Virus record (IMG/VR): IMGVR_UViG_3300047359_000671
Span: 27,310 to 91,309 of that record
Length of the DNA stretch: 64,000 bases
Direction: 5' to 3' (one strand)
Source of the DNA: a virus
Positions 53,598 to 62,802 of this stretch are shown one piece after another. Below the pieces are notes generated by a model that saw only the letters and a program-made list of their open reading frames with translations, did not search any database and was not told the DNA's origin. A program made the translations under genes and the position numbers. Positions within the stretch are counted from its first letter, which is position 1. Each line of letters opens with the position of its first letter.

Positions 53598-54053
53598 ATG
53601 GCAAAACAGACATTCTATTTTTTAGAAACAACATTCCCTCAGGCGGTAGCAGATGCTAACACTGATAAGACTGGTTATGAGATTTCTCGTAGTTATTTGT
53701 GGGAATATATCCAAGAAACTGATTCAAAATATGCAAAAGCAATTGAGGGCTTTGTATTTGATGAGGTTAGACACTACCCTTGGAACGGTAACAAAGCAGG
53801 TGTTCGTATTAGATTTATGAGCGAAAGACATTTCACTCAATATACTAAAATGGTTAAAGAATATAGAGCATGGGCAGAGGCAAATCGCGGCCTAGTATTT
53901 TCACATGAAGTTTCAGCAAACTTTGAATTGGGTGTTGAAGATACGCCTTATAAAGCAGACGATGAAACAGAAATCGCCCCTACTTCATACGAACGCAGAT
54001 TTATTCAATTGTTTGAAGATATCGCAGAAACACGTGGGTTTAACGTATCGTAA
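53598..54053 (+). CDS. Unknown 151-residue protein
   Basis: The start ATG 53598 has CAGGAG upstream; the frame itself opens earlier at TTG 53553. The sequence is mixed alpha/beta with aromatic residues (YFLETTFPQAVADANTD, FVFDEVRHYPWNG, RFMSERHFTQYTKMVKEY) and an acidic C-terminal part. No family was recognised. Late promoter and position before gp13 suggest a virion or assembly role. Confidence 0.7.
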   Translation: MAKQTFYFLETTFPQAVADANTDKTGYEISRSYLWEYIQETDSKYAKAIEGFVFDEVRHYPWNGNKAGVRIRFMSERHFTQYTKMVKEYRAWAEANRGLVFSHEVSANFELGVEDTPYKADDETEIAPTSYERRFIQLFEDIAETRGFNVS

Positions 54054-54081
54054 TATAAGTTGTTAAATTTAAATTAGTAGG

Positions 54082-54101
54082 CCCCTCTTTAAGAGGGGTT
54101 T
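54082..54101 (+). terminator. Probable terminator
   Basis: CCCCTC pairs with GAGGGG across TTTAA, followed by TTT. Confidence 0.6.
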
Positions 54102-54125
54102 ACCATATCCATAATTTGTTTTTAT

Positions 54126-54134
54126 GATAAATAC
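54126..54134 (+). promoter_or_regulatory. Late box GATAAATAC for gp13
   Basis: The box lies 20 bases before ATG 54154. Confidence 0.7.
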
Positions 54135-54153
54135 AATATAATGGAGACTTTCA

Positions 54154-54906
54154 ATGGCAAAAAATAGAAATAAAATAAAGAATGATGTAATCAACCAAGT
54201 CAGACTATTACTAGGTGATGGTATGATTGATATCGAACTAGACCCAGAACACTATGACCTGGCTATTGATATTGCTTTATCTAAAATTAGACAACGTTCA
54301 GAAAATGCAGTAGAGGAAGATTTCTATACAATTGAACTACAAGAAGAACAAGATGAATACTCTTTACCAGAAGAAATCATTGAAGTAAAGAAGATTTGGA
54401 ATCGTGCATTTGGCCATGGCATATCTGCTGGTGTAGATATGGACCCATTTGAATTAGCATATGCTAACTCGTACTTCTTTATGAACAATCATCTAGGTGG
54501 TATTGCGACTTATGAACTATTTGCCGGATACAGAGAAACATTGAATAAGATTGCCGCAACTGAAATTAACTTCATATGGAATCCTAGTACACATAAACTT
54601 AAACTTCTTAGAAAGTTAAGAGCAAAAGAAACTGTACTTCTACATGTTCATTTAGAAAGACCTGATGATGTTCTTTTACAGGACAACTATCTTAAGTCTT
54701 GGTTACGTGATTATGCATTAGCATATTGTAAGAAAATGATTGGTGAAGCACGTTCTAAATTCTCTACATTACCGGGCGCACAGGGTGGTGTTTCGCTTAA
54801 TGGCGATGTAATGAAACAAGAAGCAGATGCGGGTATTGAAAAACTTGAGAACGAATTAAAATTGTACTTAGATGGCTCAGCACCATTAGGATTTATTATC
54901 GGTTAA
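54154..54906 (+). CDS. 13: Neck protein gp13-like
   Basis: 250 residues. The beginning DVINQVRLLLGDGMIDIELD, HYDLAIDIALSKIRQRS and YSLPEEIIEVKKIWNRAFG follows the gp13 neck pattern; LRDYALAYCKKMIGEARSKF supports it. T4 gp13 has 309 residues. It joins the portal ring with gp14. Moderate confidence, because gp13 proteins diverge strongly. Confidence 0.75.
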   Translation: MAKNRNKIKNDVINQVRLLLGDGMIDIELDPEHYDLAIDIALSKIRQRSENAVEEDFYTIELQEEQDEYSLPEEIIEVKKIWNRAFGHGISAGVDMDPFELAYANSYFFMNNHLGGIATYELFAGYRETLNKIAATEINFIWNPSTHKLKLLRKLRAKETVLLHVHLERPDDVLLQDNYLKSWLRDYALAYCKKMIGEARSKFSTLPGAQGGVSLNGDVMKQEADAGIEKLENELKLYLDGSAPLGFIIG

Positions 54907-54909
54907 TAC

Positions 54910-54938
54910 TTGACACACTTGCATAACTATGCTATACT
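54910..54938 (+). promoter_or_regulatory. Sigma70-type promoter with extended -10
   Basis: TTGACA (54910-54915), a 17-bp spacer and TATACT (54933-54938) with TGC before it. It allows early transcription of the kinase within a late region. Confidence 0.85.
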
Positions 54939-54971
54939 TCTTTTAGTTAAGTTATGATAAGGAAATCTCAG

Positions 54972-55592
54972 ATGATTATTGGTATATGTGGACTCATTGG
55001 TTCTGGTAAAGGCACAGTTGCCGATATTTTAGTAGAAAAACATAACTTCATAAAACTTTCCTTCGCAGACAAACTCAAAGACGGTGTTGCAACTGTATTC
55101 GGCTGGGACCGTTCTATGTTAGAAGGCGACACAGTAGAGAGTAGAAAATGGCGTGAACAAGTTGATACGTTTTGGACTAAAGAAACGGGTCGTGAGATTA
55201 CTCCCAGATTAGTTCTACAAGAGTTTGGCACTGACTGTATGCGTAATGGTTTTTATGACGGCATTTGGGTTAGTCTAGTCAAACAAGAAATAATTAACAA
55301 TCCTGAAAATAAGTATATCGTTCCTGATGTACGATTTGCAAATGAGATAAGCATCATTAAAGATTTAGATGGTGAAGTTTGGAATGTCAGACGTGGTGAT
55401 TTACCTGAATGGTGGGGAACTGCAATCTTAGATAATGCAACAGATTCAGACTTGATGAAAAGTAACTATCCCAATGTGCATCAAAGTGAATGGAGATGGA
55501 TAGGAACTAATGATACTTTTAGTCATATTATCTATAACGATAGTGACCTACAGTCACTATATATCCAAGTTTCAAAGACGTTATCTATGTAG
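54972..55592 (+). CDS. 1: Deoxynucleoside monophosphate kinase (T4 gp1-like)
   Basis: 206 residues from ATG 54972, preferred over ATG 54954 because of AAGGAAA. The P-loop GLIGSGKGT is near residue 7, followed by FADKLKDGVATVFGWDR, LVLQEFGTDCMRNGF and YIVPDVRFANEI, as in T4 gp1, which phosphorylates dNMPs for phage DNA synthesis. Length is close to T4 gp1 (241). Its host-type promoter fits early expression, unlike the neighbouring late genes. Confidence 0.88.
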   Translation: MIIGICGLIGSGKGTVADILVEKHNFIKLSFADKLKDGVATVFGWDRSMLEGDTVESRKWREQVDTFWTKETGREITPRLVLQEFGTDCMRNGFYDGIWVSLVKQEIINNPENKYIVPDVRFANEISIIKDLDGEVWNVRRGDLPEWWGTAILDNATDSDLMKSNYPNVHQSEWRWIGTNDTFSHIIYNDSDLQSLYIQVSKTLSM

Positions 55593-55626
55593 TTAACTTC
55601 CAAACACCTGTTTTTTCGTAAAATAT

Positions 55627-55635
55627 GATAAATAT
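55627..55635 (+). promoter_or_regulatory. Late box GATAAATAT for tail sheath
   Basis: The box lies 36 bases before ATG 55671. Confidence 0.65.
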
Positions 55636-55670
55636 TGTTAGCAATTCATATTTTAAACAAGGAGAACAGA

Positions 55671-58349
55671 ATGCCTACATTAGTATCACCAGGTGTATCA
55701 GTAACAGTTGTAGATGAGTCACAATATGTGGCCGCAACACAAGGTACACTTCCATTATTAGTTATTGCTACGGCAAGTAACAAAGCAGACACTTCTGGTT
55801 CATCTATTGCTTCTGGCACAGTTCCAGCAAACGCTGGTGTGGCTTATCTAGTATCTTCACAAAGAGAATTAGTTGAAACTTTCGGAGAACCTAAGTTCTA
55901 CGAAGTTGGCGGTTCAGTTGTGCAAGGCGCAGAGACAAGCGAATATGGTCTATTGGCTGCATATCAATATCTAGGTGTTTCAAACAACGCTTACGTTATT
56001 CGTGCAGATATCGACCTAGCAGAATTAGAAGCAACTACGACAGAACCTGCAGGTGTAATCACAAACGGCTCATATTGGCACAACACGTCAAAATCTAAAT
56101 GGGGACTATTCAAATGGGATGGTTCAGCATGGGTTGACGCAAACGTATCAGTATTGACAGACGCACCAGGAACAGGAAACGTAGAGACATTAGACGGTTC
56201 AGGTTTCGCGGCACCATCAAACACATACGGTTCAGCAGGAGACTACGCCGTAGTAGCATCAACTTCAAAAGTTGGTTACTATCAGAAAGTAGCAAGTGCA
56301 TGGGTTTTATTAGGTAATGTAGGCGCAGGCGATTTTCAATTCTCTGCATTTGCACCAACAACACAGAAAGGTGGCGGCGCCTTAGTAGCAGGCGACACAT
56401 ATGCTCGTTTAACAGAACAAGGTGGCGGAATTGATATTGACATGAATGTTTATAATTCAACATCTGGTCTATTCACATCAGTTCAGGCTCCAACATATGC
56501 ATCTGACGATGCGGCTGGTTCAGCATTAATTTCAGTCGGCGACATATACACAAGATATGACGCTACACTTGGTTTCTTTGAACTAAGACGCCATACAGGC
56601 GCAACAAAAACTATGCTAACAACAGGAACTATTCCTGATACAGCATCAATCACATCAACATTTACTGTAGAAAGTTCGTCATTTAATATGTCAGGCCAGT
56701 CTATTGACCAAGTAGTAACAGCATTACAAAGTGATGCAGGTTTGAATACAGCAAATGTTCAAATTGAAAAAGTTGGCACTAACAAAATACGCTTCACTAA
56801 AACTGACGGCAAAGAACTAAACATCGAGTTCTCTGTTGGTCAAACAGCAATGGGCTTCGTAGATGCATCACAAAGTGCATCAGTTTGGGAAGCATTAGTA
56901 TATGAAGCAAAATCAACACAAATCACTGGTACAATCGCAGAAGGAACTCTATGGTTCAACTCTGATTTAAAAGTTGAAATCTTAAAAAATACATGGAACG
57001 GCTCGGCACAAGAATGGGCAAAACATGCATGGTCAGAAGATACAGAAGGTCTTCTAGCAACTGAACTACAATTGCGTTCAGGTGAACCTACAAAGCGTAA
57101 AGACGGTACATCGGCTCTAGTAGCAGGTGATATTTGGGTAGACGGTGATGCTCTTCCTTACCCAACAGTATATCGTTGGTCAGGTTCAGCATGGGTTAAG
57201 TTAGACACAGCAGACCAATCATCAACTAACGGTTTATTATTTGGTAACTATTCAAATGATGCTCCTTATGATGCAAACGGTGCCGCTAACAGTCGTACAG
57301 TACATGCACAAGTTCCAAATGCAGAAACATCACCAGACGGTATGTTAATGGTTAACATGGACTACTCAACTTATAATGTCAAGCAATACACAGACGGTAA
57401 GTGGGTATGGGTTTCAGGTGTAAACACGGACGGTTCAGGTAAGTTCGGCACAGATGCACAGCGTCACATGGTTGTAGAAGCAATGCAATCAGCGATTACA
57501 TCGAATGATGGTATTCGTGCAGAATCAACTTACTTCAATTTGATTTCGGCTCCTGGCTACCATGAGTTAATGGATGAAATGATTACTCTTAATAAAGATA
57601 AGAAAGAAATCGCATTCATCGTAGGTGATTGCCCAATGAACTTGAAGTCAACTTCAACAGAAATGAAAGCATGGGCAGATTCAAACATGCCAGCAGAAAC
57701 ATATGCGGCAGTTTACTATCCACATGGTCTGTCAACTGACTTGAGTGGTAATGATGTTGTTATCCCTTCATCAGCAATTGCTTTAAGAACTATTGCTTTC
57801 TCTGACCAAGTATCATTCCCATGGTTTGCACCAGCAGGATTGACACGTGGTGTAGTTTCAAACGCATCACAAGTTGGTTATGTAAACTCTGAAAATGAGT
57901 TTGTAAGAACAAGACTAAGTGAAGGACAACGTGATACATTATATACAGCACGTATGAACCCAATTGCAGACTTCCCAAATCAGGGTTTAGTTGTATACGG
58001 TCAGAAGACTTCACAAGCATTTGCAAGTGCATTAGACAGAATCAACGTAGCACGTCTAACGAACTACATGAGACATAATCTTGACCAACTTTCACGTGGT
58101 TTCTTATTCGAACAGAATGATAAAATTACACGTGATAACATGAGAGATGCAGTAGAACGTTTCTGTGGTGGTCTTGTTACAGATAGAGGTCTATATGACT
58201 TCTTAGTAGTCTGTGATGAGTCAAATAACACACCAGCACGTATTGATAGAAACGAATTATGGGTAGATGTTGCTATTCAACCAGTTAAAGCGGTTGAGTT
58301 TATCTACATCCCACTACGTATTCGTAACACTGGTGAATCACTAGCATAA
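55671..58349 (+). CDS. 18: Tail sheath protein gp18
   Basis: 892 residues from ATG 55671 (AAGGAG upstream). Ends are typical of gp18: SPGVSVTVVDESQYVAATQG at the start; FPNQGLVVYGQKTSQAFAS, NVARLTNYMRHNLDQLS, VERFCGGLVTDRGLYDF and VEFIYIPLRIRNTGESL at the end. T4 gp18 has 659; the extra 230 residues are in the middle and contain repeated Trp-rich modules (SYWHNTSKSKWGLFKWDGSA, GDIWVDGDALPYPTVYRWSG). These probably decorate the sheath surface. A terminator follows. Confidence 0.95.
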   Translation: MPTLVSPGVSVTVVDESQYVAATQGTLPLLVIATASNKADTSGSSIASGTVPANAGVAYLVSSQRELVETFGEPKFYEVGGSVVQGAETSEYGLLAAYQYLGVSNNAYVIRADIDLAELEATTTEPAGVITNGSYWHNTSKSKWGLFKWDGSAWVDANVSVLTDAPGTGNVETLDGSGFAAPSNTYGSAGDYAVVASTSKVGYYQKVASAWVLLGNVGAGDFQFSAFAPTTQKGGGALVAGDTYARLTEQGGGIDIDMNVYNSTSGLFTSVQAPTYASDDAAGSALISVGDIYTRYDATLGFFELRRHTGATKTMLTTGTIPDTASITSTFTVESSSFNMSGQSIDQVVTALQSDAGLNTANVQIEKVGTNKIRFTKTDGKELNIEFSVGQTAMGFVDASQSASVWEALVYEAKSTQITGTIAEGTLWFNSDLKVEILKNTWNGSAQEWAKHAWSEDTEGLLATELQLRSGEPTKRKDGTSALVAGDIWVDGDALPYPTVYRWSGSAWVKLDTADQSSTNGLLFGNYSNDAPYDANGAANSRTVHAQVPNAETSPDGMLMVNMDYSTYNVKQYTDGKWVWVSGVNTDGSGKFGTDAQRHMVVEAMQSAITSNDGIRAESTYFNLISAPGYHELMDEMITLNKDKKEIAFIVGDCPMNLKSTSTEMKAWADSNMPAETYAAVYYPHGLSTDLSGNDVVIPSSAIALRTIAFSDQVSFPWFAPAGLTRGVVSNASQVGYVNSENEFVRTRLSEGQRDTLYTARMNPIADFPNQGLVVYGQKTSQAFASALDRINVARLTNYMRHNLDQLSRGFLFEQNDKITRDNMRDAVERFCGGLVTDRGLYDFLVVCDESNNTPARIDRNELWVDVAIQPVKAVEFIYIPLRIRNTGESLA

Positions 58350-58373
58350 TACACTTTACATTTAATGTAACGA

Positions 58374-58397
58374 GAAACCCGGCTTTTGTCGGGTTTT
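58374..58397 (+). terminator. Rho-independent terminator after gp18
   Basis: AAACCCG pairs with CGGGTTT over an 8-base loop, followed by T residues. Confidence 0.9.
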
Positions 58398-58429
58398 TCA
58401 TTAAGTACGACTTAATTCCTCACAGAATT

Positions 58430-58438
58430 GATAAATAC
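58430..58438 (+). promoter_or_regulatory. Late box GATAAATAC for tail tube
   Basis: The box lies 43 bases before ATG 58481. The leader contains the palindrome ATAGATTGCAATCTAT (58450-58465). Confidence 0.75.
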
Positions 58439-58449
58439 TATAGTAAAAC

Positions 58450-58465
58450 ATAGATTGCAATCTAT
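58450..58465. other. 16-bp palindrome in gp19 leader
   Basis: ATAGATTGCAATCTAT is perfectly self-complementary and sits at the expected mRNA 5' end, so it may form a stabilising hairpin. Confidence 0.5.
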
Positions 58466-58480
58466 TATAGGAGACAGAAA

Positions 58481-59080
58481 ATGGCAAGAACGTTAAACAA
58501 CTTTGGTGTTCCACTAGACTCGGGCGAAAACGCTCAAGGTACTGGTATTTTACAGCCAAAACTAAATTACCGCTTCAGAGTACAAGTAGCGGGCTTTGGT
58601 GGGGTTTCACAGAACACCCAAGAATTTACAAGACAGGTAATGAATGTTACTCGTCCAAAGGTCTCACATGAGTCAATTCCACTAGATTCATACAACTCAC
58701 GTATGTATATGATGGGTAAACACACATGGGAACCAATTACAATTACATTGCGTGATGATATCGCAAACAATCTAACTAAACTAGTTGGTCGTCAAGTACA
58801 ATCACAACTAGACCACAGAAATCAAAGAGGTCCTTCAGCAGGTACTAACTATAAGTTTTCGACATTGATTGAAATCTTAGATGGTAACTCAGGTAACCCA
58901 ACTGAACAGTGGCAATTAGAAGGTTGCTTTATTACTAATGCAGACTATTCACAAACAGATTATGCTGTTTCTGACCCAGTACAAATCATTTTGACACTAC
59001 AATATGATAATGCTGTGTTTACAGATGCAGAAATTATGCCAGACCAAGTATTTATTAACAACTCAAGTTCAGCAGGTTAA
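58481..59080 (+). CDS. 19: Tail tube protein gp19
   Basis: 199 residues with the gp19 pattern: ILQPKLNYRFRVQVAGFGG, HTWEPITITLRDDIANNLTK, TNYKFSTLIEILDGN, WQLEGCFITNADYSQTDYA and IILTLQYDNAVF. T4 gp19 has 163. It builds the inner tube around the tape measure. Strong AGGAG and late promoter. Next gene follows by 17 bases. Confidence 0.93.
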   Translation: MARTLNNFGVPLDSGENAQGTGILQPKLNYRFRVQVAGFGGVSQNTQEFTRQVMNVTRPKVSHESIPLDSYNSRMYMMGKHTWEPITITLRDDIANNLTKLVGRQVQSQLDHRNQRGPSAGTNYKFSTLIEILDGNSGNPTEQWQLEGCFITNADYSQTDYAVSDPVQIILTLQYDNAVFTDAEIMPDQVFINNSSSAG

Positions 59081-59097
59081 TAAAGAGGTAGTCGGTT

Positions 59098-60702
59098 ATG
59101 GCAGGTGAAGACCGTCAAAGCATAGGTAATAGGAAGCGTATCCTGGCGGATAGCGCAGGTGCTAAACATAGATTTGGATTTGAACAACAAGGCCAAGCCA
59201 ACGGTGTTGGCCGTTCAACCATTACTAAAGCGCCTAAAACTTCTGACCTATGGTTTGTCGAATTCAATCAAACAAGCAACGATAACGGTGTAAAACCACT
59301 AGATATATCAGCATTAGCAAGAGCAGTGTCTGGCATCTCAGTAGTGACAAGTACTATACCAGTCGACCAATATGGTAAGCGACTATATGTACCTACACGT
59401 GTAGACTTCCCAGAAGTAAGTATTACGATGTATGATACTGTTGATGGTACAATGTTTGACATGGCGGCAAGAATGTATGAAAGATTTTTCAAAAATAATA
59501 GTCTTGCACCGGCAGATGGAATGCAAGAAGGGTATCTTTCTGCACATAACCAATTATATGGTAGAAAAATGCCAGACAAAAGCACTGGTGAATACTATCA
59601 TCAAAGTTTTGAAAGTATTAAAGTCAATCACTTTTTTGGTAATCTTGATTCATCACAAGAAAATGAAGGCTTTGTGCAACAAATACAACTGATTAATCCA
59701 TTAGTTACAAATATAACATTTTCACCCAGTGATTATTCTTCATCAGAACCAAGAACAATAGAAATCACGGTACAGCCTGAAAATATAGTTTTTTATCCTA
59801 AAGATGATAATGTACAGTTTCCAAGTTGGATGTCACTTGGGCTAGACTACATGTTAGATGAACTTTCTCCAGTTACAACTAAAACTAAGGGAATGAATAA
59901 AGAAGAAGAACTATTTAATAAGTTACTAACAGAAATGCAGAACACTTCTAATTTCCCAGACGAGGATGGAGTTAAGGAGCAAGATAAACTTGATGAGATT
60001 AGAAAACTTAATCAACTCAGAAAGTTGTATAATAAGACACAAGAGTTATCAGGTGACAGAGAAGCCGCAAAAGCATTGTTACAAGAGTTAAGAAATGATA
60101 TCGGAACTATAAAAGCAAGTAACTTGATGTATGCAGAAGAAACTGAGCAGAATAGAGAAAGAACTAATAATAGTAAACAGGGAATGAGTATCGATTTAAG
60201 AGAAACAATGGCAGGAACTAGACCCTCTGCACAGGAAACAGGTAATTCTTATAAATCGACTATATTAAATCCGAATGTACCAGATTTTGCAGGCCTAGGT
60301 AGTGTTGATGGTGGAAGTCAAACTTATAGCCCAGCAAACTTCGGTTCAGCAGTTACAAACGAATTAGTTAGTGCATTTTTTAATGGAAGAAGTGTTAATT
60401 TTAGTAATATAACTAGAGATATCGGTCAAGGAATACTTGGTAATACAGGTATCGGTAATTTAACATCTCTAGGAAAAACATCTCAAAGTAAATTTGGTAT
60501 AGCAGGAGACCTCATTAGAGACGGTATAACAAATGGCCTTAGACAAACAAATACTAATGGAATAAACACAACAACAACACCTGCGTTTTCAAGTGAAGAC
60601 AGTCAGACATTAAATCAGACAAAATCATCAAATTCATCACCTGACAAAACGATGCAACAGAATAAAATTAGACTGTTAAATCAACAAAGGAGCCCAAGAT
60701 GA
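59098..60702 (+). CDS. Structural protein with tube-like N-terminal domain
   Basis: 534 residues. Residues about 45-230 look tube-like (DLWFVEFNQTSNDNG, RVDFPEVSITMYDTVDGTMF, IEITVQPENIVFYP), similar in plan to gp19. A coiled coil at about 270-360 (DKLDEIRKLNQLRKLYNKTQ) and an Asn/Ser/Gly-rich tail follow. It directly follows gp19 with an AAGAGGTAG site. It may be a specialised tube or tail-tip subunit; no T4 equivalent is evident. Confidence 0.7.
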   Translation: MAGEDRQSIGNRKRILADSAGAKHRFGFEQQGQANGVGRSTITKAPKTSDLWFVEFNQTSNDNGVKPLDISALARAVSGISVVTSTIPVDQYGKRLYVPTRVDFPEVSITMYDTVDGTMFDMAARMYERFFKNNSLAPADGMQEGYLSAHNQLYGRKMPDKSTGEYYHQSFESIKVNHFFGNLDSSQENEGFVQQIQLINPLVTNITFSPSDYSSSEPRTIEITVQPENIVFYPKDDNVQFPSWMSLGLDYMLDELSPVTTKTKGMNKEEELFNKLLTEMQNTSNFPDEDGVKEQDKLDEIRKLNQLRKLYNKTQELSGDREAAKALLQELRNDIGTIKASNLMYAEETEQNRERTNNSKQGMSIDLRETMAGTRPSAQETGNSYKSTILNPNVPDFAGLGSVDGGSQTYSPANFGSAVTNELVSAFFNGRSVNFSNITRDIGQGILGNTGIGNLTSLGKTSQSKFGIAGDLIRDGITNGLRQTNTNGINTTTTPAFSSEDSQTLNQTKSSNSSPDKTMQQNKIRLLNQQRSPR

Positions 60703-60962
60703 AGATAGATTTACTTACTGCTAATCTAAAGAAAAAGGGCTTTACACAAGATAAGGCTGAAACGTATGCAATAGAAATTCAGAATATTGCAAAATCATTT
60801 GGTTTAAATCCGTATGATTTAGTTAACGAAGTGTCTGAAGACTTTTCATTTAATGATTTAGGAGCATTTGCTCTTAATAATGCATTGCGATTCGGTTATA
60901 AAACAGGCAAAGTAACGCCTTTAAAACCAAATAAGTATGTCGCAAGAGCAATTATTAAATGA
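60699..60962 (+). CDS. Small conserved protein, unknown
   Basis: 87 residues (MKIDLLTANLKKKGFTQDKA, NIAKSFGLNPYDLVNEVSE, FALNNALRFGYKTGK), all helical. It overlaps both neighbours by 4 bases (ATGA), so it is made with the tail protein and gp4. An assembly role is possible. A good AGGAG site precedes it. Confidence 0.7.
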   Translation: MKIDLLTANLKKKGFTQDKAETYAIEIQNIAKSFGLNPYDLVNEVSEDFSFNDLGAFALNNALRFGYKTGKVTPLKPNKYVARAIIK

Positions 60963-61417
60963 GAAAATTTCATCAAGGTAAATATACTGTAAAGAATCCC
61001 GCAAAGTACTCTGGTAGCGGTGAACCTACCTTTCGTAGTAGTTGGGAACATACATTCATGTGTTTCTGTGACGATAATCCTAATGTAATGGCATGGGCAA
61101 GTGAGCCAGTTAGAATTACATATCAACATCCACTAAATGGTAAGGTAACTAGTTATGTTCCTGATTTTGTCATTGTATATATGGATGCAAAAGGAAATAA
61201 AAACGCAGAATTGATAGAAATTAAACCAAGCAGACAATCAAATCCAAAATTAGCACGTGGTAGGGGTGAACAGGCTCAAGTTGCAGTAAATTATGCAAAA
61301 TGGGATGCGGCAACTCATTGGGCTAGAAAACGTGGTATGAAATTTAGAGTTTTAAATGAAGGCGACATTTACTCAAATACTAGAAAACAAAAAGAAGTCA
61401 AAAGACGTAAAAAATAA
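60959..61417 (+). CDS. 4: Head completion nuclease-like protein gp4
   Basis: 152 residues. KNPAKYSGSGEPTFRSSWEH, CDDNPNVMAWASEPVRITY, YVPDFVIVYMDAKG and AELIEIKPSRQ match T4 gp4 (150 residues), which has a TnsA-like PD-(D/E)xK fold: Glu in the first helix, Asp in PDF and EIK. gp4 completes filled heads before tail joining, perhaps trimming DNA. The C-terminus is basic (TRKQKEVKRRKK). Confidence 0.88.
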   Translation: MRKFHQGKYTVKNPAKYSGSGEPTFRSSWEHTFMCFCDDNPNVMAWASEPVRITYQHPLNGKVTSYVPDFVIVYMDAKGNKNAELIEIKPSRQSNPKLARGRGEQAQVAVNYAKWDAATHWARKRGMKFRVLNEGDIYSNTRKQKEVKRRKK

Positions 61418-61419
61418 CA

Positions 61420-61457
61420 CACCTTAGGACCGATATAAGTTACTTATATCTAAGGTG
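61420..61457 (+). other. Strong bulged hairpin after gp4
   Basis: CACCTTA/TAAGGTG (61420-61426 with 61451-61457) stacks on GATATAAG/CTTATATC (61432-61450) with a TTA loop and a 5-base 5' bulge GGACC. No T tail follows, so a processing, stability or protein-binding element is more likely than a terminator. Confidence 0.6.
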
Positions 61458-61521
61458 AGGATGCCGTTATCCTTTAATCATATCGCTACTATGTTTACAA
61501 AAAACGGCACTTTCCTATAGA

Positions 61522-61530
61522 GATAAATAC
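61522..61530 (+). promoter_or_regulatory. Late box GATAAATAC
   Basis: The box lies only 8 bases before ATG 61538, so it may give a leaderless or very short leader transcript, or mainly serve gp16 downstream. Confidence 0.5.
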
Positions 61531-61537
61531 GTATATA

Positions 61538-62266
61538 ATGATGAATGAAATAGAAAATATAGTTTCAGAGAAAACTATCGCTGTTATGTACGAACCTGGC
61601 GCTGGAGGAGACTTCATATGTACGCTATTGTCACTTATACCAAAAATATATGGAGATAATTTGAACATGGCACCAGAAAATGACGGTAGAGTCAAATCTA
61701 TGGTCAATAATAAGATAACAATACAGTTAAATGTACAAAAAGTGTTAGATGATTACAAGTTTTGGGAAAAGAAAGACTTACAGTCAGAAATATTAGATAA
61801 AATATTAGATATTGCAACACTTAAACAAGAAATAATCAATAATGATTCTTTATATATTTCTAAAATACATCCTTATATCTATGAAGATGCAGAAAACAGT
61901 TTAAAATTATTAAATCATTTAACACATAAATATTTTAAGAGTAAGAAAATACTTATAACTAGGGATAAAGAAATATGCAAGAAAAATCATATATTGAAAA
62001 ATGATTTCGATTATGATATAATTAACTATAATACTTTATCATATAGTAGAAAATGGTTCGATGATTTTAGTATTATAGACAAAGAATTCGATGTATATCA
62101 TTTTAATTTTTCTGATTTAGTAATTAATCCAATCAGAACATTTAATATGTTGATGAATTATTTGGAAATAGACATAGACACGATTGATAAACAGAAATTT
62201 AAACAATTATATCAGGAATATATACACAAGCAACAGTATATCGAACCTGGGAGGTATTGGAAATGA
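61538..62266 (+). CDS. Putative sulfotransferase-like protein
   Basis: 242 residues (241 from the second ATG, 61541). The N-terminus has IAVMYEPGAGGDFICTLLSL, which resembles the phosphosulfate-binding loop of sulfotransferases or a relaxed P-loop. The C-terminus DVYHFNFSDLVINPIRTFN followed by LMNYLEIDI resembles the end of sulfotransferase domains. It is much more AT-rich and Asn/Ile/Lys-rich than its neighbours, with no ribosome site, suggesting later acquisition. Function is uncertain. Confidence 0.5.
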   Translation: MMNEIENIVSEKTIAVMYEPGAGGDFICTLLSLIPKIYGDNLNMAPENDGRVKSMVNNKITIQLNVQKVLDDYKFWEKKDLQSEILDKILDIATLKQEIINNDSLYISKIHPYIYEDAENSLKLLNHLTHKYFKSKKILITRDKEICKKNHILKNDFDYDIINYNTLSYSRKWFDDFSIIDKEFDVYHFNFSDLVINPIRTFNMLMNYLEIDIDTIDKQKFKQLYQEYIHKQQYIEPGRYWK

Positions 62267-62778
62267 CAAAAAAACTTGAAGAAACATTTAATATTGCGCC
62301 TGAAGAAGCACCTGAAGAAGAAATTCAGGATGAAACTCCAACAATAGAGGAGTCAAAAGACCTTACAGAATTATTAAATGCAGATATTGAAATTGCAGAG
62401 AGAATTGATGATGCACTCCCAATGGTATCTGATTTAAATCAACATGATAGAGAGATGGACGATATTCATCAGAAAGCCTTAGATACATTTAAAGACTTAG
62501 TTGAATTAGGAATGAATGTAGAAGTACATGCTGGTGCCAAGTTACTTGAAACAGCAAATGCTATGTTAAAGACTGCAATGGAAGCCAAAGATAGCAAAGT
62601 AGATAGAAAATTAAAGATGATTAATTTACAATTACAGAAAGCAAAGTTAGATTTTTCTAAAGAAAAGAAAACTGGCGGAGATAATGAACTAGAAAGTGAT
62701 GGTTCAGTGACGTTAGATAGAAATGAACTATTAAAACGTATCCAAAATGCAGATAAATTAACAAAAAAAGATAAATAA
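62263..62778 (+). CDS. 16: Small terminase subunit gp16
   Basis: 171 residues from ATG 62263 (GGGAGG upstream). The acidic N-terminus is followed by a helical core (HQKALDTFKDLVELGMNVEV, AKLLETANAMLKTAMEAKDS, KLKMINLQLQKAKLDFSKE), the plan of T4-like gp16, which recognises DNA and stimulates gp17. Length equals T4 gp16 (164). The gp17 gene is not in the window. Confidence 0.82.
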   Translation: MTKKLEETFNIAPEEAPEEEIQDETPTIEESKDLTELLNADIEIAERIDDALPMVSDLNQHDREMDDIHQKALDTFKDLVELGMNVEVHAGAKLLETANAMLKTAMEAKDSKVDRKLKMINLQLQKAKLDFSKEKKTGGDNELESDGSVTLDRNELLKRIQNADKLTKKDK

Positions 62779-62802
62779 GAATAGAATGTATTGGAGATAC
62801 CA

